Source: Pseudonocardia sp. CNS-139 (GTDB lineage: Bacteria > Actinomycetota > Actinomycetes > Mycobacteriales > Pseudonocardiaceae). Taken from it: a stretch of DNA of 51,088 nucleotides. The notes under the pieces were generated by a model, which saw only the letters and a list, made by a program, of their open reading frames with translations, did not search any database and had not been told where the DNA came from. The first letter of the stretch is position 1. Every line of letters starts with the position of its first letter. Both the position numbers and the translations under genes were made by a program. Below are positions 40,288-49,502 of the stretch, piece after piece. The stretch lies in contig MKJX01000189.1 of the NCBI GenBank assembly GCA_001942415.1, positions 1-51,088 on the forward strand, read 5' to 3'.

Positions 40288-40724
40288 TCAGTGCGCGGGC
40301 TCGGCGGCCGGCTCCACGAGCTCGACCAGCACGCCCCCCGCGTCCTTCGGGTGCACGAAGTTGATCCGCGACCCGGCCGTGCCCCGGCGCGGCTCGTCGT
40401 ACAGCAGCCGCAGGCCCTTCTCCCGCAGGCCGCGCAGGTGGCGTCGATGTCCGCCACCCGGTAGGCCATCTGCTGGATACCCGGCCCGCTCCGGTCGAGG
40501 AACCTGCCGATCGCCGACTCCGGACGCAGGGGCGCGAGCAGCTGGACCGCCGCCCCCTGGTCGCCCGGGGCGGAAAGCATCGCCTCCCGCACCCCCTGCT
40601 CCTCGTTGGTCTCGATGTGGGTGGCGACCAGCCCCAACGTCGAGCCGTACCAGTCGATCGCCGTGTCGAGGTCCGCCACCGCGATGCCCACGTGGTCGAC
40701 CGCCAGGATCCTGTGCTCTCCCAT
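40288..40724 (-). CDS. mce: methylmalonyl/ethylmalonyl-CoA epimerase (one frameshift)
   Basis: A 145-residue VOC-fold enzyme that interconverts the (R) and (S) forms of methylmalonyl- and ethylmalonyl-CoA. Metal-binding His and Glu lie in [25 protein letters not shown] and GVLVELVEP. One G is missing near 40440, where [18 protein letters not shown] is expected. TACATT lies six bases before ATG 40724, with no Shine-Dalgarno. It is divergent to the thiolase, as in M. tuberculosis (Rv1322A/fadA4) and Streptomyces. Confidence 0.9.
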
Positions 40725-40796
40725 GTCCGGAATGTAACCGCGCTGCTCCCACCACTCCTGACGTGCGCTTGTGCGAGGCGTCACGGCCGGGAGCGG

Positions 40797-40812
40797 GCTC
40801 CGGACCCGGAGC
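40797..40812. promoter_or_regulatory. palindrome in the epimerase/thiolase divergent gap
   Basis: GCTCCGG-AC-CCGGAGC has perfect 7-base arms. It lies between the divergent starts at 40724 and 40871, about 20 bases ahead of a TATCGT sequence (40831-40836) that could be the thiolase -10 box. Confidence 0.4.
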
Positions 40813-40870
40813 GGACGTTTTACTCACGGGTATCGTCGAATCACCCCGCCGTAGCTGCTGGAGGCCAGAA

Positions 40871-42061
40871 ATGTCCGGATCGGTGATCCTCGCAGGCGCC
40901 CGTACTCCGATGGGCAAGATGTCGGGCGGGCTCAAGGATCTCAGCGGCGCCCAGCTGGGCGCGGTGGCGATCAAGGCGGCGCTGGAGCGCGCCGGCGTGG
41001 CGCCGGACCAGGTCGAGTACGTGATCATGGGCCAGGTGCTGACGGCGGGCGCGGGGCAGATCCCGGCGCGGCAGGCGGCCGCCGGAGCGGGCATCCCGAT
41101 GAGCGTGCCGGCGATCACCATCAACAAGGTCTGCCTCTCCGGCGTCGACGCGATCGCGCTGGCCGACCAGCTGATCCGGGCCGGCGAGTTCGACGTGGTG
41201 GTGGCCGGCGGCCAGGAGTCGATGACCCAGGCGCCGCACCTGCTGCCCAAGTCGCGTGACGGCTTCCGGTTCGGCGACGTCACGATGCTCGACCACATGG
41301 CCCACGACGGCCTGTTCTGCGCCTTCGACCAGATGGCGATGGGCGCGTCCACGGAGAAGTTCAACGCCCGGTACGACGTGACGCGCGAGGAGCAGGACGC
41401 GTTCGCCGCGCGCTCCCACCAGCTCGCGGCCAAGGCCATCGCCAACGGGGTGTTCGCGGACGAGATCGCGCCGGTCAGCGTGCCGCAGCGGCGTGGGGAG
41501 CCGAAGGTCGTGGACACCGACGAGGGCGTGCGCGGGGACACCACGGTGGAGAGCCTCGGTCGCCTGCGCCCGGCGTTCTCCGCCGACGGGACGATCACCG
41601 CAGGCTCGTCGTCGCAGATCTCCGACGGGGCCGCGGCCGTGGTCGTGATGAGCCGGGCGAAGGCCGAGGAGCTCGGTCTCCCGTGGATCGCCGAGATCGG
41701 CGCGCACGGCATGGTGGCCGGCCCGGACGCGAGCCTGCACGAGCAGCCGGCCAACGCGATCGAGAAGGCGTGCGCGAAGGAGGGCATCTCCCCGGCCGAC
41801 CTCGACCTCGTCGAGATCAACGAGGCCTTCGCGGCCGTCGGGATCGTCTCCACCAAGAAGCTCGGCATCGACCCGGACAAGGTCAACGTGAACGGTGGCG
41901 CCATCGCGCTGGGCCACCCGATCGGCATGTCCGGTGCCCGCATCGCCCTGCACCTCGCGCTGGAGCTGCGCCGCCGGGGTGGTGGCATCGGTGCCGCGGC
42001 GCTGTGCGGTGGCGGTGGCCAGGGCGACGCCCTGATCATCCGGGTGCCGGCGGCGGGCTGA
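40871..42061 (+). CDS. acetyl-CoA C-acetyltransferase (thiolase)
   Basis: A 396-residue thiolase. The acyl-accepting Cys is at residue 88 ([10 protein letters not shown]), the His is in [11 protein letters not shown] and the second Cys in ALCGGGGQG. It resembles biosynthetic acetoacetyl-CoA thiolases such as M. tuberculosis FadA4, which occupies the same place. It would make acetoacetyl-CoA, the entry to the ethylmalonyl-CoA route. GGAGG precedes ATG 40871. The gene is intact, and meaB follows 9 bases after its stop. Confidence 0.93.
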   Translation: MSGSVILAGARTPMGKMSGGLKDLSGAQLGAVAIKAALERAGVAPDQVEYVIMGQVLTAGAGQIPARQAAAGAGIPMSVPAITINKVCLSGVDAIALADQLIRAGEFDVVVAGGQESMTQAPHLLPKSRDGFRFGDVTMLDHMAHDGLFCAFDQMAMGASTEKFNARYDVTREEQDAFAARSHQLAAKAIANGVFADEIAPVSVPQRRGEPKVVDTDEGVRGDTTVESLGRLRPAFSADGTITAGSSSQISDGAAAVVVMSRAKAEELGLPWIAEIGAHGMVAGPDASLHEQPANAIEKACAKEGISPADLDLVEINEAFAAVGIVSTKKLGIDPDKVNVNGGAIALGHPIGMSGARIALHLALELRRRGGGIGAAALCGGGGQGDALIIRVPAAG

Positions 42062-42070
42062 CGCAGGCGG

Positions 42071-43035
42071 ATGGGCGCCGGGCCGACGTCCCCGACCTGG
42101 TCGATCGCGCTCGGCGCGGCGAGCAGCTGGCCGTGGCGCGGCTGATCTCGCTGGTCGAGGACCGCGGACCCGGCCTGCCCGCTGTCGCGGAGGCGCTCGC
42201 CCCGCACACGGGGCGGGCGCACGTGGTGGGGGTGACGGGTGCGCCCGGCGTCGGCAAGTCGACCTCGACCTCGGCGTTCGTGACGGCGCTGCGTGCGCAG
42301 GACCGGCGGGTCGGAGTGCTCGCCGTGGACCCGTCGTCGCCGTTCTCCGGCGGGGCGCTGCTCGGCGACCGCGTGCGGATGAGCGAGCACACCACCGACG
42401 ACGGCGTGTTCATCCGGTCGATGGCCACTCGCGGCCACCTCGGCGGGCTGGCGTGGGCCACCCCGCAGGCGCTGCGCGTGCTGGACGCCGCAGGGTGCGA
42501 CGTGGTGCTCGCCGAGACGGTGGGGGTGGGGCAGTCCGAGGTGGAGGTGGCCGGCCTCGCCGACACCACCGTGCTCCTGCTCGCTCCCGGCATGGGCGAC
42601 GGCGTGCAGGCGGCGAAGGCGGGCGTGCTCGAGGTGGCCGACGTGTTCGTGGTGAACAAGGCGGACCGCGACGGTGCCGAGCAGACCGCGCGCGACCTGC
42701 GCAACGTGCTCGCGATCGGCGCGCAGCCCGGCCCCGGCGGCTGGGAACGGCCGGTGCTCTGCACGTCGGCGGCGCGCGGCGACGGGATCGCCGAGCTGGT
42801 GGCAGCGCTGGACGCCCACCGCCGGTGGCTCGATGCCAGCGGCGAGCGGATCCGGCGTCGCAACGCCCGGGCGGCCGCGGAGATCCAGGCCATCGCCGTG
42901 GAGAAGGTGCGTGCCGGCATCGACGACCTGCGCGGCGCCGACGGCCTGGCGCACCTCGCCCGCCAGGTGGTGGCCGGCGAGCTGGACCCGTACCGCGCGG
43001 CTGACAAGCTGTTGGGCCGGGTGCGTCCGGCCTGA
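42071..43035 (+). CDS. meaB: MeaB-type G-protein chaperone of B12-dependent mutases (start shifted)
   Basis: A GTPase that loads and protects adenosylcobalamin mutases. It has the P-loop GAPGVGKST, the switch sequence VLAVDPSSPFSGGALLGDRV, ETVGVGQSE and the guanine-specific NKAD. In the given sequence the frame has no good start. ATG 42071 is one base out of frame; restoring one G gives MGRRADVPDLVDRARRG, the family's usual N-terminus, and a 321-residue protein. It lies right after the thiolase, as in Streptomyces, and its likely client is MeaA at 14092. Confidence 0.87.
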
Positions 43036-43045
43036 TCACCGCCTC

Positions 43046-44178
43046 TCACCGGGACCGCCCCCTCGCTGCCGGGGCCGGGGAGCCGAGGGCGGAGAGCCGG
43101 GTGACCACGCGTTCCGCCCCGATGCCCGCGGCGATCTCGCGGGCCGCGCGCGCGTGCTCGGCGGCGGCGTCCGGCTGCGTGCCGGCGAGCGCCAGCGCGA
43201 GGTCGGCGTGCACGGCGGCGCGATGGCGGGCCGAGCGTGGCGCCGCGGCCAGCGCCAGCGCGAGCGGCTCGGCTGCCGTGGCGTCGCCGAGCGTCAGGAG
43301 CGTGTGCCCGTGCCAGCGGTGCACGTCGGCCAGCTCGACGACCGGGCGCCCGTCCGGGCGGACCAGGTCGGGGCTGCTGACCAGCGTGCTGTGCGTCAGC
43401 GCCGCCCGCGCGCCGGGACGTCACCGGCCGCCGCACGGGCCACCGCACGCGCGCGGCGAGCCGGGTCTCGGCGGCGCCCGACGGCAGCGGGCCCGCGGTC
43501 TCGACGACGGCGACGGCCGCGGCCGGGTCGCCGACGTCGAGCAGGACGGCCGCCTGCCCGGCCACCGCGACGGCCTCCGCGGCGGGCAGGCCGGCCTCCC
43601 GGGCGGCCGTGCGCGCCCGGTCGTAGCGCCGCCACGCCTGATCCGGACGCACGCGGTCCAGCTCGTGGGCCCCGGCGAGCGCTGCGGTCCAGGCGAGCAC
43701 GGCGGCGACGGCCGCCCGGTCGGCGGGTGCCGGTGTGTGGGCGAGGGTCTCGTCGAGCTGTGCGACCTGCGCGCGCACCAGCTCGCCGGCGCCCGCCGCG
43801 CCCAGCTCGTCGTCGAGGCGGGTGACCGCTGCGAGCTGCTGCCACCACGGTGCGGGACCCGCGTTCCGCACCGCGCCGGCCGCGGCCAGCGCCGCGCGGA
43901 GGCGGTCGGCCGCGCCAACGGCGTCCGGGTCGGTGGCAGGCTCGATGCCCAGCTCGGCGGGGGTGCGCCCGTACAGCTCGCCGAGCAGGGCGCGGTACTG
44001 GGGCTCCGGCACGGCGTGGCCGTTCTCCCACCGGGACAGCAGGGTCTTGAGGCTGGCCGCGGCGGCGACGGGCGCCGGCGGCGCGCCCGAGCGCGGCCAG
44101 CTCCCTCGCCGCCTCGCTCTGCGACCACCCCTGCGCGACCCGCGCCGCGCGCAGCGGACTGTCGGCCGACGTGCTCAC
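43046..44178 (-). CDS. XRE family regulator with helical-repeat C-terminus (three indels)
   Basis: About 377 residues. An N-terminal helix-turn-helix (ARVAQGWSQSEAARELAAL, then LKTLLSRWENGHAVPEPQY) is followed by a long Ala-rich helical region that looks like degenerate tetratricopeptide repeats, as in many actinobacterial XRE regulators. Frames must be joined at three places: an extra base near 44090, one missing near 43436 (expected RVRWARAAAGDVPAR) and one near 43410 (expected ARGAALTHSTLVSSP). The GTG start has GGGGAG upstream. It is divergent to a small gene at 44373 that it may control. Confidence 0.78.
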
Positions 44179-44316
44179 GGACCCGCTCCCCGGCGGTCGG
44201 GGCCGCCGGCGGCGGCTGCCCGTCGGATCGCGCTGCGCATGTCCGTGCCCCCCTGCTCCCGGTGGTGGCCCGGCGCCGTGTGGGCCGGGCCTTGTCGAGA
44301 GTGTCGGAGGTGTGGC

Positions 44317-44343
44317 TTACTGTCAACCCTGTTGCCGTAACAT
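44317..44343 (+). promoter_or_regulatory. promoter and inverted repeats ahead of the small divergent gene
   Basis: TTACTG (44317-44322) and TAACAT (44338-44343) are spaced as a vegetative promoter with a 15-base spacer. TGTT-N5-AACA overlaps the -10 box, and CTGTTG (from 44329) mirrors CAACAG (to 44355). This is a relatively AT-rich island and a plausible XRE operator. Confidence 0.45.
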
Positions 44344-44372
44344 GGCGTCAACAGATGAGGATCGGAGGCGGG

Positions 44373-44653
44373 GTGGATCTCGTGCGGCCGTGCTCGGTGT
44401 CGGCGCTCGCCGGTTCCGCGGGCGGCGCGGTCACCGGCTACTGCGTGGCCCGGCGGGTCGCGCGCGGTGGCCGTGCGCGACGTCCGCCACGGCGGGCCCG
44501 GCGGGCCGATCGGGGGCGCACGATGCGCGCATGGCCGGGGAGCCGGCCGCGATCGACGGACGGTCGGGCGGGCACGGGCACGGCGCGCCACCGGGCGGGC
44601 CCGGCGCGTCCGGCGCGTCCGGTGTGTCGGGCGGCCGGGTGGAGCGGACGTGA
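44373..44653 (+). CDS. small protein divergent to the XRE regulator (frame uncertain)
   Basis: GTG 44373 follows GGAGG and a recognisable promoter. It opens MDLVRPCSVSALAGSAGG and then GYCVARRVAR. The frame must shift after about 44464. One missing G would lead to a Gly/His-rich tail (DGRSGGHGHGAPPGGPG) ending VERT at 44653, 93 residues in all. A different frame in the middle reads VAVRDVRHGGPGGP, which resembles the VAVRDSKDPxGP core of DUF397 proteins, the usual small partners of XRE regulators. I cannot decide between these readings. The existence of a small gene here is likely; its exact product is not. Confidence 0.4.
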
Positions 44654-44679
44654 GGGCGGCAGGACGCGCGCCGGCCGGG

Positions 44680-45183
44680 TCAGACGAAGTCGCCCGCGGC
44701 GCGGCGCACCTTGCTCAGCAGGTCGGTGAGCTCGGCCTCCTGCTCGGCCGTCAGCCCGCTCATGCCGAAGTCGATGTCCGTCACCGACTTCGTCGCGTCC
44801 TGGAGCACGGCCGAACCGGCGTCGGTGATCTCCACGAGCGTGGCCCGCCGGTCCGTCGGGTGCGGGGTGCGGCGCACGAGGCCGTCGGCCTGCAGCCGGT
44901 CGACGATGTTGGTCACGCTGGTCGGATGCAGCTGGAGGCGCTCGCCCATCACGCGCATCGGCAGCCGGCCGGTGCGGGAGAACGTGAGGAGCACGAGCGC
45001 CTCGTAGCGGGCGAAGGTCAGGCCGTGCGGCCGGAGCGCGCCGTCCACCGCGGCGAGGAGGATCTGCTGCACCCGCATCACGCTGGTGACCGCCGCCATC
45101 GTCCGGGCCGGCCCGATCCGCTCGTCCCAGAGCGTGGCTGCACGCTGGATCGGGTCGAACGGTAGCGGGTGCCGACTGGCCAT
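44680..45183 (-). CDS. MarR family transcriptional regulator
   Basis: A 167-residue winged-helix regulator: recognition region LPMRVMGERLQLHPTSVTNI, wing RTPHPTDRRATLVEITDAG, with dimerisation helices at both ends. ATG 45183 fits the family; TAGCGT lies eight bases upstream and there is no Shine-Dalgarno. The gene is intact. It is divergent to the thiamine-binding protein at 45297 and likely regulates itself and perhaps that gene. Confidence 0.87.
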   Translation of the reverse strand: MASRHPLPFDPIQRAATLWDERIGPARTMAAVTSVMRVQQILLAAVDGALRPHGLTFARYEALVLLTFSRTGRLPMRVMGERLQLHPTSVTNIVDRLQADGLVRRTPHPTDRRATLVEITDAGSAVLQDATKSVTDIDFGMSGLTAEQEAELTDLLSKVRRAAGDFV

Positions 45184-45230
45184 GACCGGCGACGCTAGCA
45201 AAGGCGAGAGCGTGCGCAGGTCTGGTGGCT

Positions 45231-45242
45231 GCACCGGGGTGC
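45231..45242. promoter_or_regulatory. palindrome between MarR and the thiamine-binding gene
   Basis: GCACC-GG-GGTGC is a perfect short inverted repeat in the 113-base divergent gap. It lies upstream of the putative -10 box of the MarR gene and is a candidate MarR operator. Confidence 0.3.
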
Positions 45243-45296
45243 CTGATCACGTGGATCGGGGTCGCGGGCCGGGCGGCGCTGGTGCAGGCTGCGGCC

Positions 45297-45599
45297 ATGC
45301 TCTTCGCCTTCAGCATCGCTCCTGCCGGCATCGCCACCGACAGCGTGAGCGACATCGTCGCCGACGCCGTGCGGGTCGTCCGCGAGTCCGGCCTGCCCAA
45401 CGAGACCACGTCGATGTTCACCACGATCGAGGCCGACACGTGGGACGAGGGCATGGACGTGATCAAGCGTGCGGTGGAGGCGGTGCAGGCCCACGCGCCG
45501 CGCGTGAGCCTCGTGCTCAAGGCCGACATCCGGCCCGGGTACACCGGCCAGCTCCAGGCCAAGGTCGACCGGGTGGAGTCGGCGCTCGGCGAGGACTGA
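45297..45599 (+). CDS. MTH1187/YkoF-type thiamine-binding protein
   Basis: A 100-residue ferredoxin-like protein of the MTH1187 family (FSIAPAGIATDSVSDIVADA, MFTTIEADTWDEGMDVIKRA, VSLVLKADIRPGY), proposed to bind thiamine or a related pyrimidine. ATG 45297 is chosen because the family begins right at this strand; the Shine-Dalgarno is weak. The gene is intact. Confidence 0.85.
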   Translation: MLFAFSIAPAGIATDSVSDIVADAVRVVRESGLPNETTSMFTTIEADTWDEGMDVIKRAVEAVQAHAPRVSLVLKADIRPGYTGQLQAKVDRVESALGED

Positions 45600-45642
45600 G
45601 GACCGGGACCGGGGGCCGACGGCCGGGACCGAGCAGGAACGA

Positions 45643-45681
45643 CCGCGGCCGGGCCGCACGCGAGGTGCGGCCCGGCCGCGG
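45643..45681. terminator. 16-bp perfect hairpin between convergent genes
   Basis: Arms at 45643-45658 and 45666-45681 are perfectly complementary over 16 bases, all but two pairs G:C, around a 7-base loop. The hairpin sits between the stops of the convergent genes ending at 45599 and 45709. There is no T-run, so it would act as a hairpin-only terminator in both directions. Confidence 0.6.
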
Positions 45682-45708
45682 AGACGCCGGACGGAACGAC
45701 GGAGGGAG

Positions 45709-46002
45709 TCAGCGCATCGCGACATTCAGCGTGTAGAAGAAGACGCCGATCAGGATGGCCGCGGCACCGAGCGCCATGGCGATCTTGGCCTGCTTGGCCG
45801 ACACCGGGCGGCGCACGGCGGCGGCGCCGAGGCCGATGGCGGCGGCGCCGACCACCCAGCCCAGGATCGAGATCCAGCTGACGAGCAGCGCGACGATGCC
45901 GACGATGAACGCGGCCTTGCCCAGCGCCGGGCTCTCGTTCTTGGCGGTCTTCTTGCGGGCGTCCTCGAGCAGGCGGTCGGCGACGGGGTTCTCCGTGCTC
46001 AT
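45709..46002 (-). CDS. small two-helix membrane protein
   Basis: A 97-residue protein with a charged N-terminus (LLEDARKKTAKNES) and two or three hydrophobic helices (FIVGIVALLVSWISILGWVV, then IAMALGAAAILIGVFFYTL). It resembles DUF4190-like small membrane proteins, but I do not assign a function. GAAGGA lies six bases before ATG 46002. The 249-base gap beyond it (46003-46251) contains no gene that I can support. Confidence 0.75.
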   Translation of the reverse strand: MSTENPVADRLLEDARKKTAKNESPALGKAAFIVGIVALLVSWISILGWVVGAAAIGLGAAAVRRPVSAKQAKIAMALGAAAILIGVFFYTLNVAMR

Positions 46003-46251
46003 GCAGGTTCCTTCGGGAGAGGGAAGCCGCGAATCGCGGCGCGGCTGATGTCTACGCAGAGCGACCGTCCGGTCACTCACACATTCTCAACGAGTGGCCC
46101 GGCGGTCTGGTGCTCCGCCGGTCCGGTGATCGATCGCGCACCGCAGCCATCGGATGGCGTTCCGTGAACAACAGGGGGTGACCGAACCAGGGTGAAGACG
46201 ACCGGATCGGCGTAGCTTCCCGCCGGCCGATCACCGTCCTACTGTCGCGGC

Positions 46252-47243
46252 ATGGGCGAACGCGACGACGCGGGTCACGGCGGCGAGCACCGGGCGCGGC
46301 GGATGTGGCGGGCGCTGGAGCCCCTACACGCCGTCACGTACTTCGCGCCGGAGCCGCAGGCGGCGTGCCAGGCGCTCGGGGCGAAGGGGTACTGGGCGGG
46401 CTACTTCGCGCAGCGCGCCGCTCCGCTGGGGGCGGCGTCGGCCGAGCTCGTGACCGCGCTGTTCTACAACTTCCACCCGGGGCTGGTGGCGCGGTCGGTG
46501 CCGCACGTCTGGACGCTCGCGTCGCCGGAGCGGTTCCTGGGACTCCGCCTCGACGCGGTCGACGCCGTGCTGCGGCGGGTGCTCGGCCCGGACGTGCTGC
46601 GGTCGGCGGACCTCGCGGAGGCGGCCGTGATCGCCCGGGACGCCGCCACCGCCGCCCCGACGGCCGGGCGTGCCCTCGGCGCGGCGAACGCGGCGCTGCC
46701 CTGGCCGGACGTGCCCCACTTGGTGCTGTGGCACGCCCAGACGGTGCTGCGTGAGCACCGCGGGGACGGGCACGTCGCGGCCCTGCTCGGTGCCGGGCTG
46801 GACCCGGTCGAGGCGCTGGTGCTGTTCGCGGCCGACAAGTCGATCGAGGCCGAGTGGTTGCGCAAGCGACGGGGCTGGTCCGAGGAGGAGTGGGCAACTG
46901 CGACGGCGCGGCTGGCCGACCGCGGTCTGCTCGCCGCCGACCTCGCGCAGGGAACCGTGCCGCCGGCGCTGCTGTGGCGGGCGCGGGTGCGGCCGGTCCC
47001 GGAGCCGTGGTCGCGACGGCCTCGCCGGCCGCCCCGCACCTGACGGCCGCGGGCTGGGCCCTGCGGGCGGAGGTCGAGGCCCGCACCGACGCCCTCGCCG
47101 CGCCGCCGTGGGACGCGGTCGGGCCGGCGGCCGCTGACCGGCTCGTCGAGCTGGCCGGTCCGTTGGTGCGCGCGGTTCTCGCCGGGGGCGACTTCCTGGC
47201 GGCGAACCCGATGGGCCTGCAGCCGTTGGTGTCGGGGAAGTGA
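46252..47243 (+). CDS. SCO6745 family protein (one frameshift)
   Basis: About 330 residues, matching the actinobacterial SCO6745 family: [55 protein letters not shown]. The C-terminal half looks like a degenerate winged helix ([23 protein letters not shown], then [21 protein letters not shown]). One base is missing somewhere in 46930-47020; the exact point is unclear. TACTGT lies six bases before the ATG, suggesting a leaderless mRNA. Function unknown. Confidence 0.8.
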
Positions 47244-47289
47244 GCCCGGCCACCGGTCGGGGCGCACGCGTGCGCAGTCCGGTGGCAGG

Positions 47290-48266
47290 ATGAACGGCGT
47301 GTCTCGACCCGATCCCCGTCAGGCGGCGCAGACGGCCGCCTTGTCGCGCACGTTGGCCGGTGCGGTCGACCTCTCCGCGCTGAAGGCCCGCTCCGAGGCC
47401 GCCGCGCGCCAGCAGTCGGCGCCGCAGCAGCCGGCCGCCGAGGGTGGCGAGAGCCAGTTCGTCATCGAGGTCACCGAGCAGACGTTCCAGGCCGACGTGC
47501 TCGAACGCTCGCTGCAGGTGCCGGTTGTCGTCGACCTGTGGGCCACGTGGTGCGGGCCGTGCAAGCAGCTGTCCCCGGTGCTGGAGCGGCTCGCCGCGGC
47601 CGGCAACGGGGCCTGGGTGCTCGCCAAGGTCGACGTCGATGCGAACCCGCGGATCGCGCAGGCCTTCGGCGTGCAGTCGATCCCGATGGTCGTGGCGGTC
47701 GTCGGCGGCCAGCCGGTCGACGCGTTCACCGGTGCGCTGCCCGAGCCCAGGTCCGGCAGTGGATCAGCGCGCTGCTCGACGCGCTGCGCGAGCGGATGCC
47801 CGCGATCGCCGAAGCGGAGCGGGCCGCGGGCGGCGCGGAACCGGTCGAGGAGCCCGAGGACCCGCGGTTCACCGCGGCCGAGGACGCGCTCGAACGCGGC
47901 GACTACCCGGCGGCCGAGGAGGCGTACAAGCAGATCCTCGCGGCGGAGCCGGGCAACGAGCAGGCGGCGGCGGCGCTGTCGCAGGTGCGGTTCCTGGCCC
48001 GTGCCGAGAGCGCCGACCCGTCGGCGATCGGCAAGGCCGACGCGAACCCGGACGACGTCGGCGCGCAGCTCGCCGCGGCCGACGCCGAGCTGGCCGCGGA
48101 CGGCGCCGAGGCGGCGTTCGACCGGCTGGTGAAGGCGGTCGGCCGCACGTTCGGCGACGACCGCGAGCGCGTCCGCCAGCACCTGGTGAGCCTGTTCGAG
48201 CTGTTCCCGGCCGACGACCCGCGGGTCACGGCCGCCCGCCGGGCGCTCGCCCGCGCCCTCTTCTGA
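47290..48266 (+). CDS. thioredoxin-domain protein, YbbN/CnoX type (one frameshift)
   Basis: About 325 residues: a thioredoxin fold with [10 protein letters not shown] (Cys88 and Cys91) followed by a helical TPR-like domain ([20 protein letters not shown], and a C-terminal YPADDPRV-like segment [11 protein letters not shown]). This is the architecture of YbbN-type co-chaperones and of M. tuberculosis Rv1324, which lies at the same place after fadA4. One G is missing near 47750, where [17 protein letters not shown] is expected. Retention of the CXXC suggests redox activity in addition to holdase function. Confidence 0.9.
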
Positions 48267-48276
48267 CGCGCGCCGG

Positions 48277-49329
48277 TCAGCCCGCCGTCGCGACCCCGTG
48301 CGCGGCGGCCACGGCGTCGATCTCGGCGAGCACCCGCTCGCGCACGCCGGGCGGCAGAAGGCGGCCCGCGCCCCGGTCCGCGCGATCTCGGTGAGCGCCG
48401 CGAGGTCGAGGCCGAGGACGTCGTGGCAGAGCCGGTACTCGGCGTCGAGGTCGGTGTGGAACATGCCGGGGTCGTCGGTGGCGAGCGTGACCGGCACGCC
48501 GGCGGCGAGCAGCGCCGGCAGCGGGTGCGCCTCGATCGCCGGGACGGCGGCCGTCCGCAGGTTGGACGTCGGGCAGACCTCCAGCGTGATGCCGTGCGCG
48601 CCGAGGTGCGCCATGAGGGCGGGGTCGGCCGCGGCGCCGATGCCGTGCCCGATCCGCTCGGCGCCCAGCTCGGTGACGGCGGCCCAGACCTCGTCCGGCC
48701 CGACGGTCTCGCCGGCGTGCGGCACGCTGTGCAGCCCCTCGGTGACGGCGCGCCGGAACGCGGGTGCGAAGTCCGCACGGCGCACGCCGATCTCGGCGCC
48801 GCCGAGCCCGATGCCGACGGTGCCCTCGGGGCGGTGGGTGAGGGCGAAGTCGACGGTCTCCTCGGCGCCGGCCGGCCCGAGCGCGGCGTCGGCGTCGAAC
48901 ACCCAGCCCAGCTCGACGCCGTGCCGTTCGCGGGCGAGTGCGCGGCCGTCGGCGAGCGCGGCGGCCAGGTCGGCGGGGGGCGATCCCGGCCAGCCGGTTG
49001 CGGACGGGCGTGACCTGCACCTCCGCGTACCGGACGGTGCGTGCGGCCAGCTCGCCGGCGAGCCCGTCGAGCAGGGTGACGACGTCGGCGCCGGTCGTGA
49101 CCAGCAGGTTCACCTGCCGGTAGACCTTCAGGAAGTGCGGGAAGTCGGTGAAGGCGTAGAACCGGCGCAGCTCCTCGCGGTCGGTCGGGACGCGCCGGTT
49201 GACGCCGGTGGCGGCGTGGCGGCGGGCGAGCGTGAGCACGGTGTCGAGCGAGGCGGAGCCGACCAGGTGCAGGTGCAGCTCGACCTTGGGCAGGGCGGCG
49301 ACGAACGCCGCCACGGCGGACGTGGACAA
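48277..49329 (-). CDS. add: adenosine deaminase (two indels)
   Basis: About 350 residues. It has the metal-binding HLHLVGS near the N-terminus, the HAGE motif, GAERIGHG and the catalytic/metal Asp in LATDDPGMF. It deaminates adenosine or a related purine. An extra C lies in a 6-base run near 48978 (expected GIAPADLAAALADGRAL), and one base is missing near 48359 (expected AAFLPPGVRERVLAEID); together they cancel. TTG 49329 has GGAGG upstream, and the family starts here. The frame extends to 49449, so a more distal start is possible. Confidence 0.86.
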   Translation of the reverse strand: MSTSAVAAFVAALPKVELHLHLVGSASLDTVLTLARRHAATGVNRRVPTDREELRRFYAFTDFPHFLKVYRQVNLLVTTGADVVTLLDGLAGELAARTVRYAEVQVTPVRNRLAGIAPRRPGRRARRRPRTRPRTARRRAGLGVRRRRRARAGRRRGDRRLRPHPPPRGHRRHRARRRRDRRAPCGLRTRVPARRHRGAAQRAARRRDRRAGRGLGRRHRAGRRADRARHRRRGRPRPHGAPRRARHHAGGLPDVQPADGRRPGDRGAPAAGAARRRRAGHARHRRPRHVPHRPRRRVPALPRRPRPRPRGAHRDRADRGAGRLLPPGVRERVLAEIDAVAAAHGVATAG

Positions 49330-49502
49330 GGGAGGTGCCTCCGGGAACGACGGTTGCGGGACGGGGACGCGACGGCCCCGTTCCTCACAAGTCCGCGTCG
49401 CCCCGGTCGTAGCACTGGCCGTACAGCGGCCGCCGGAGCAGCTCGGCACGGCGGAGGTCCACGGCGCCAGCCTCCCGGCGGGCGGCGCCGTCCGTCAAGG
49501 GA

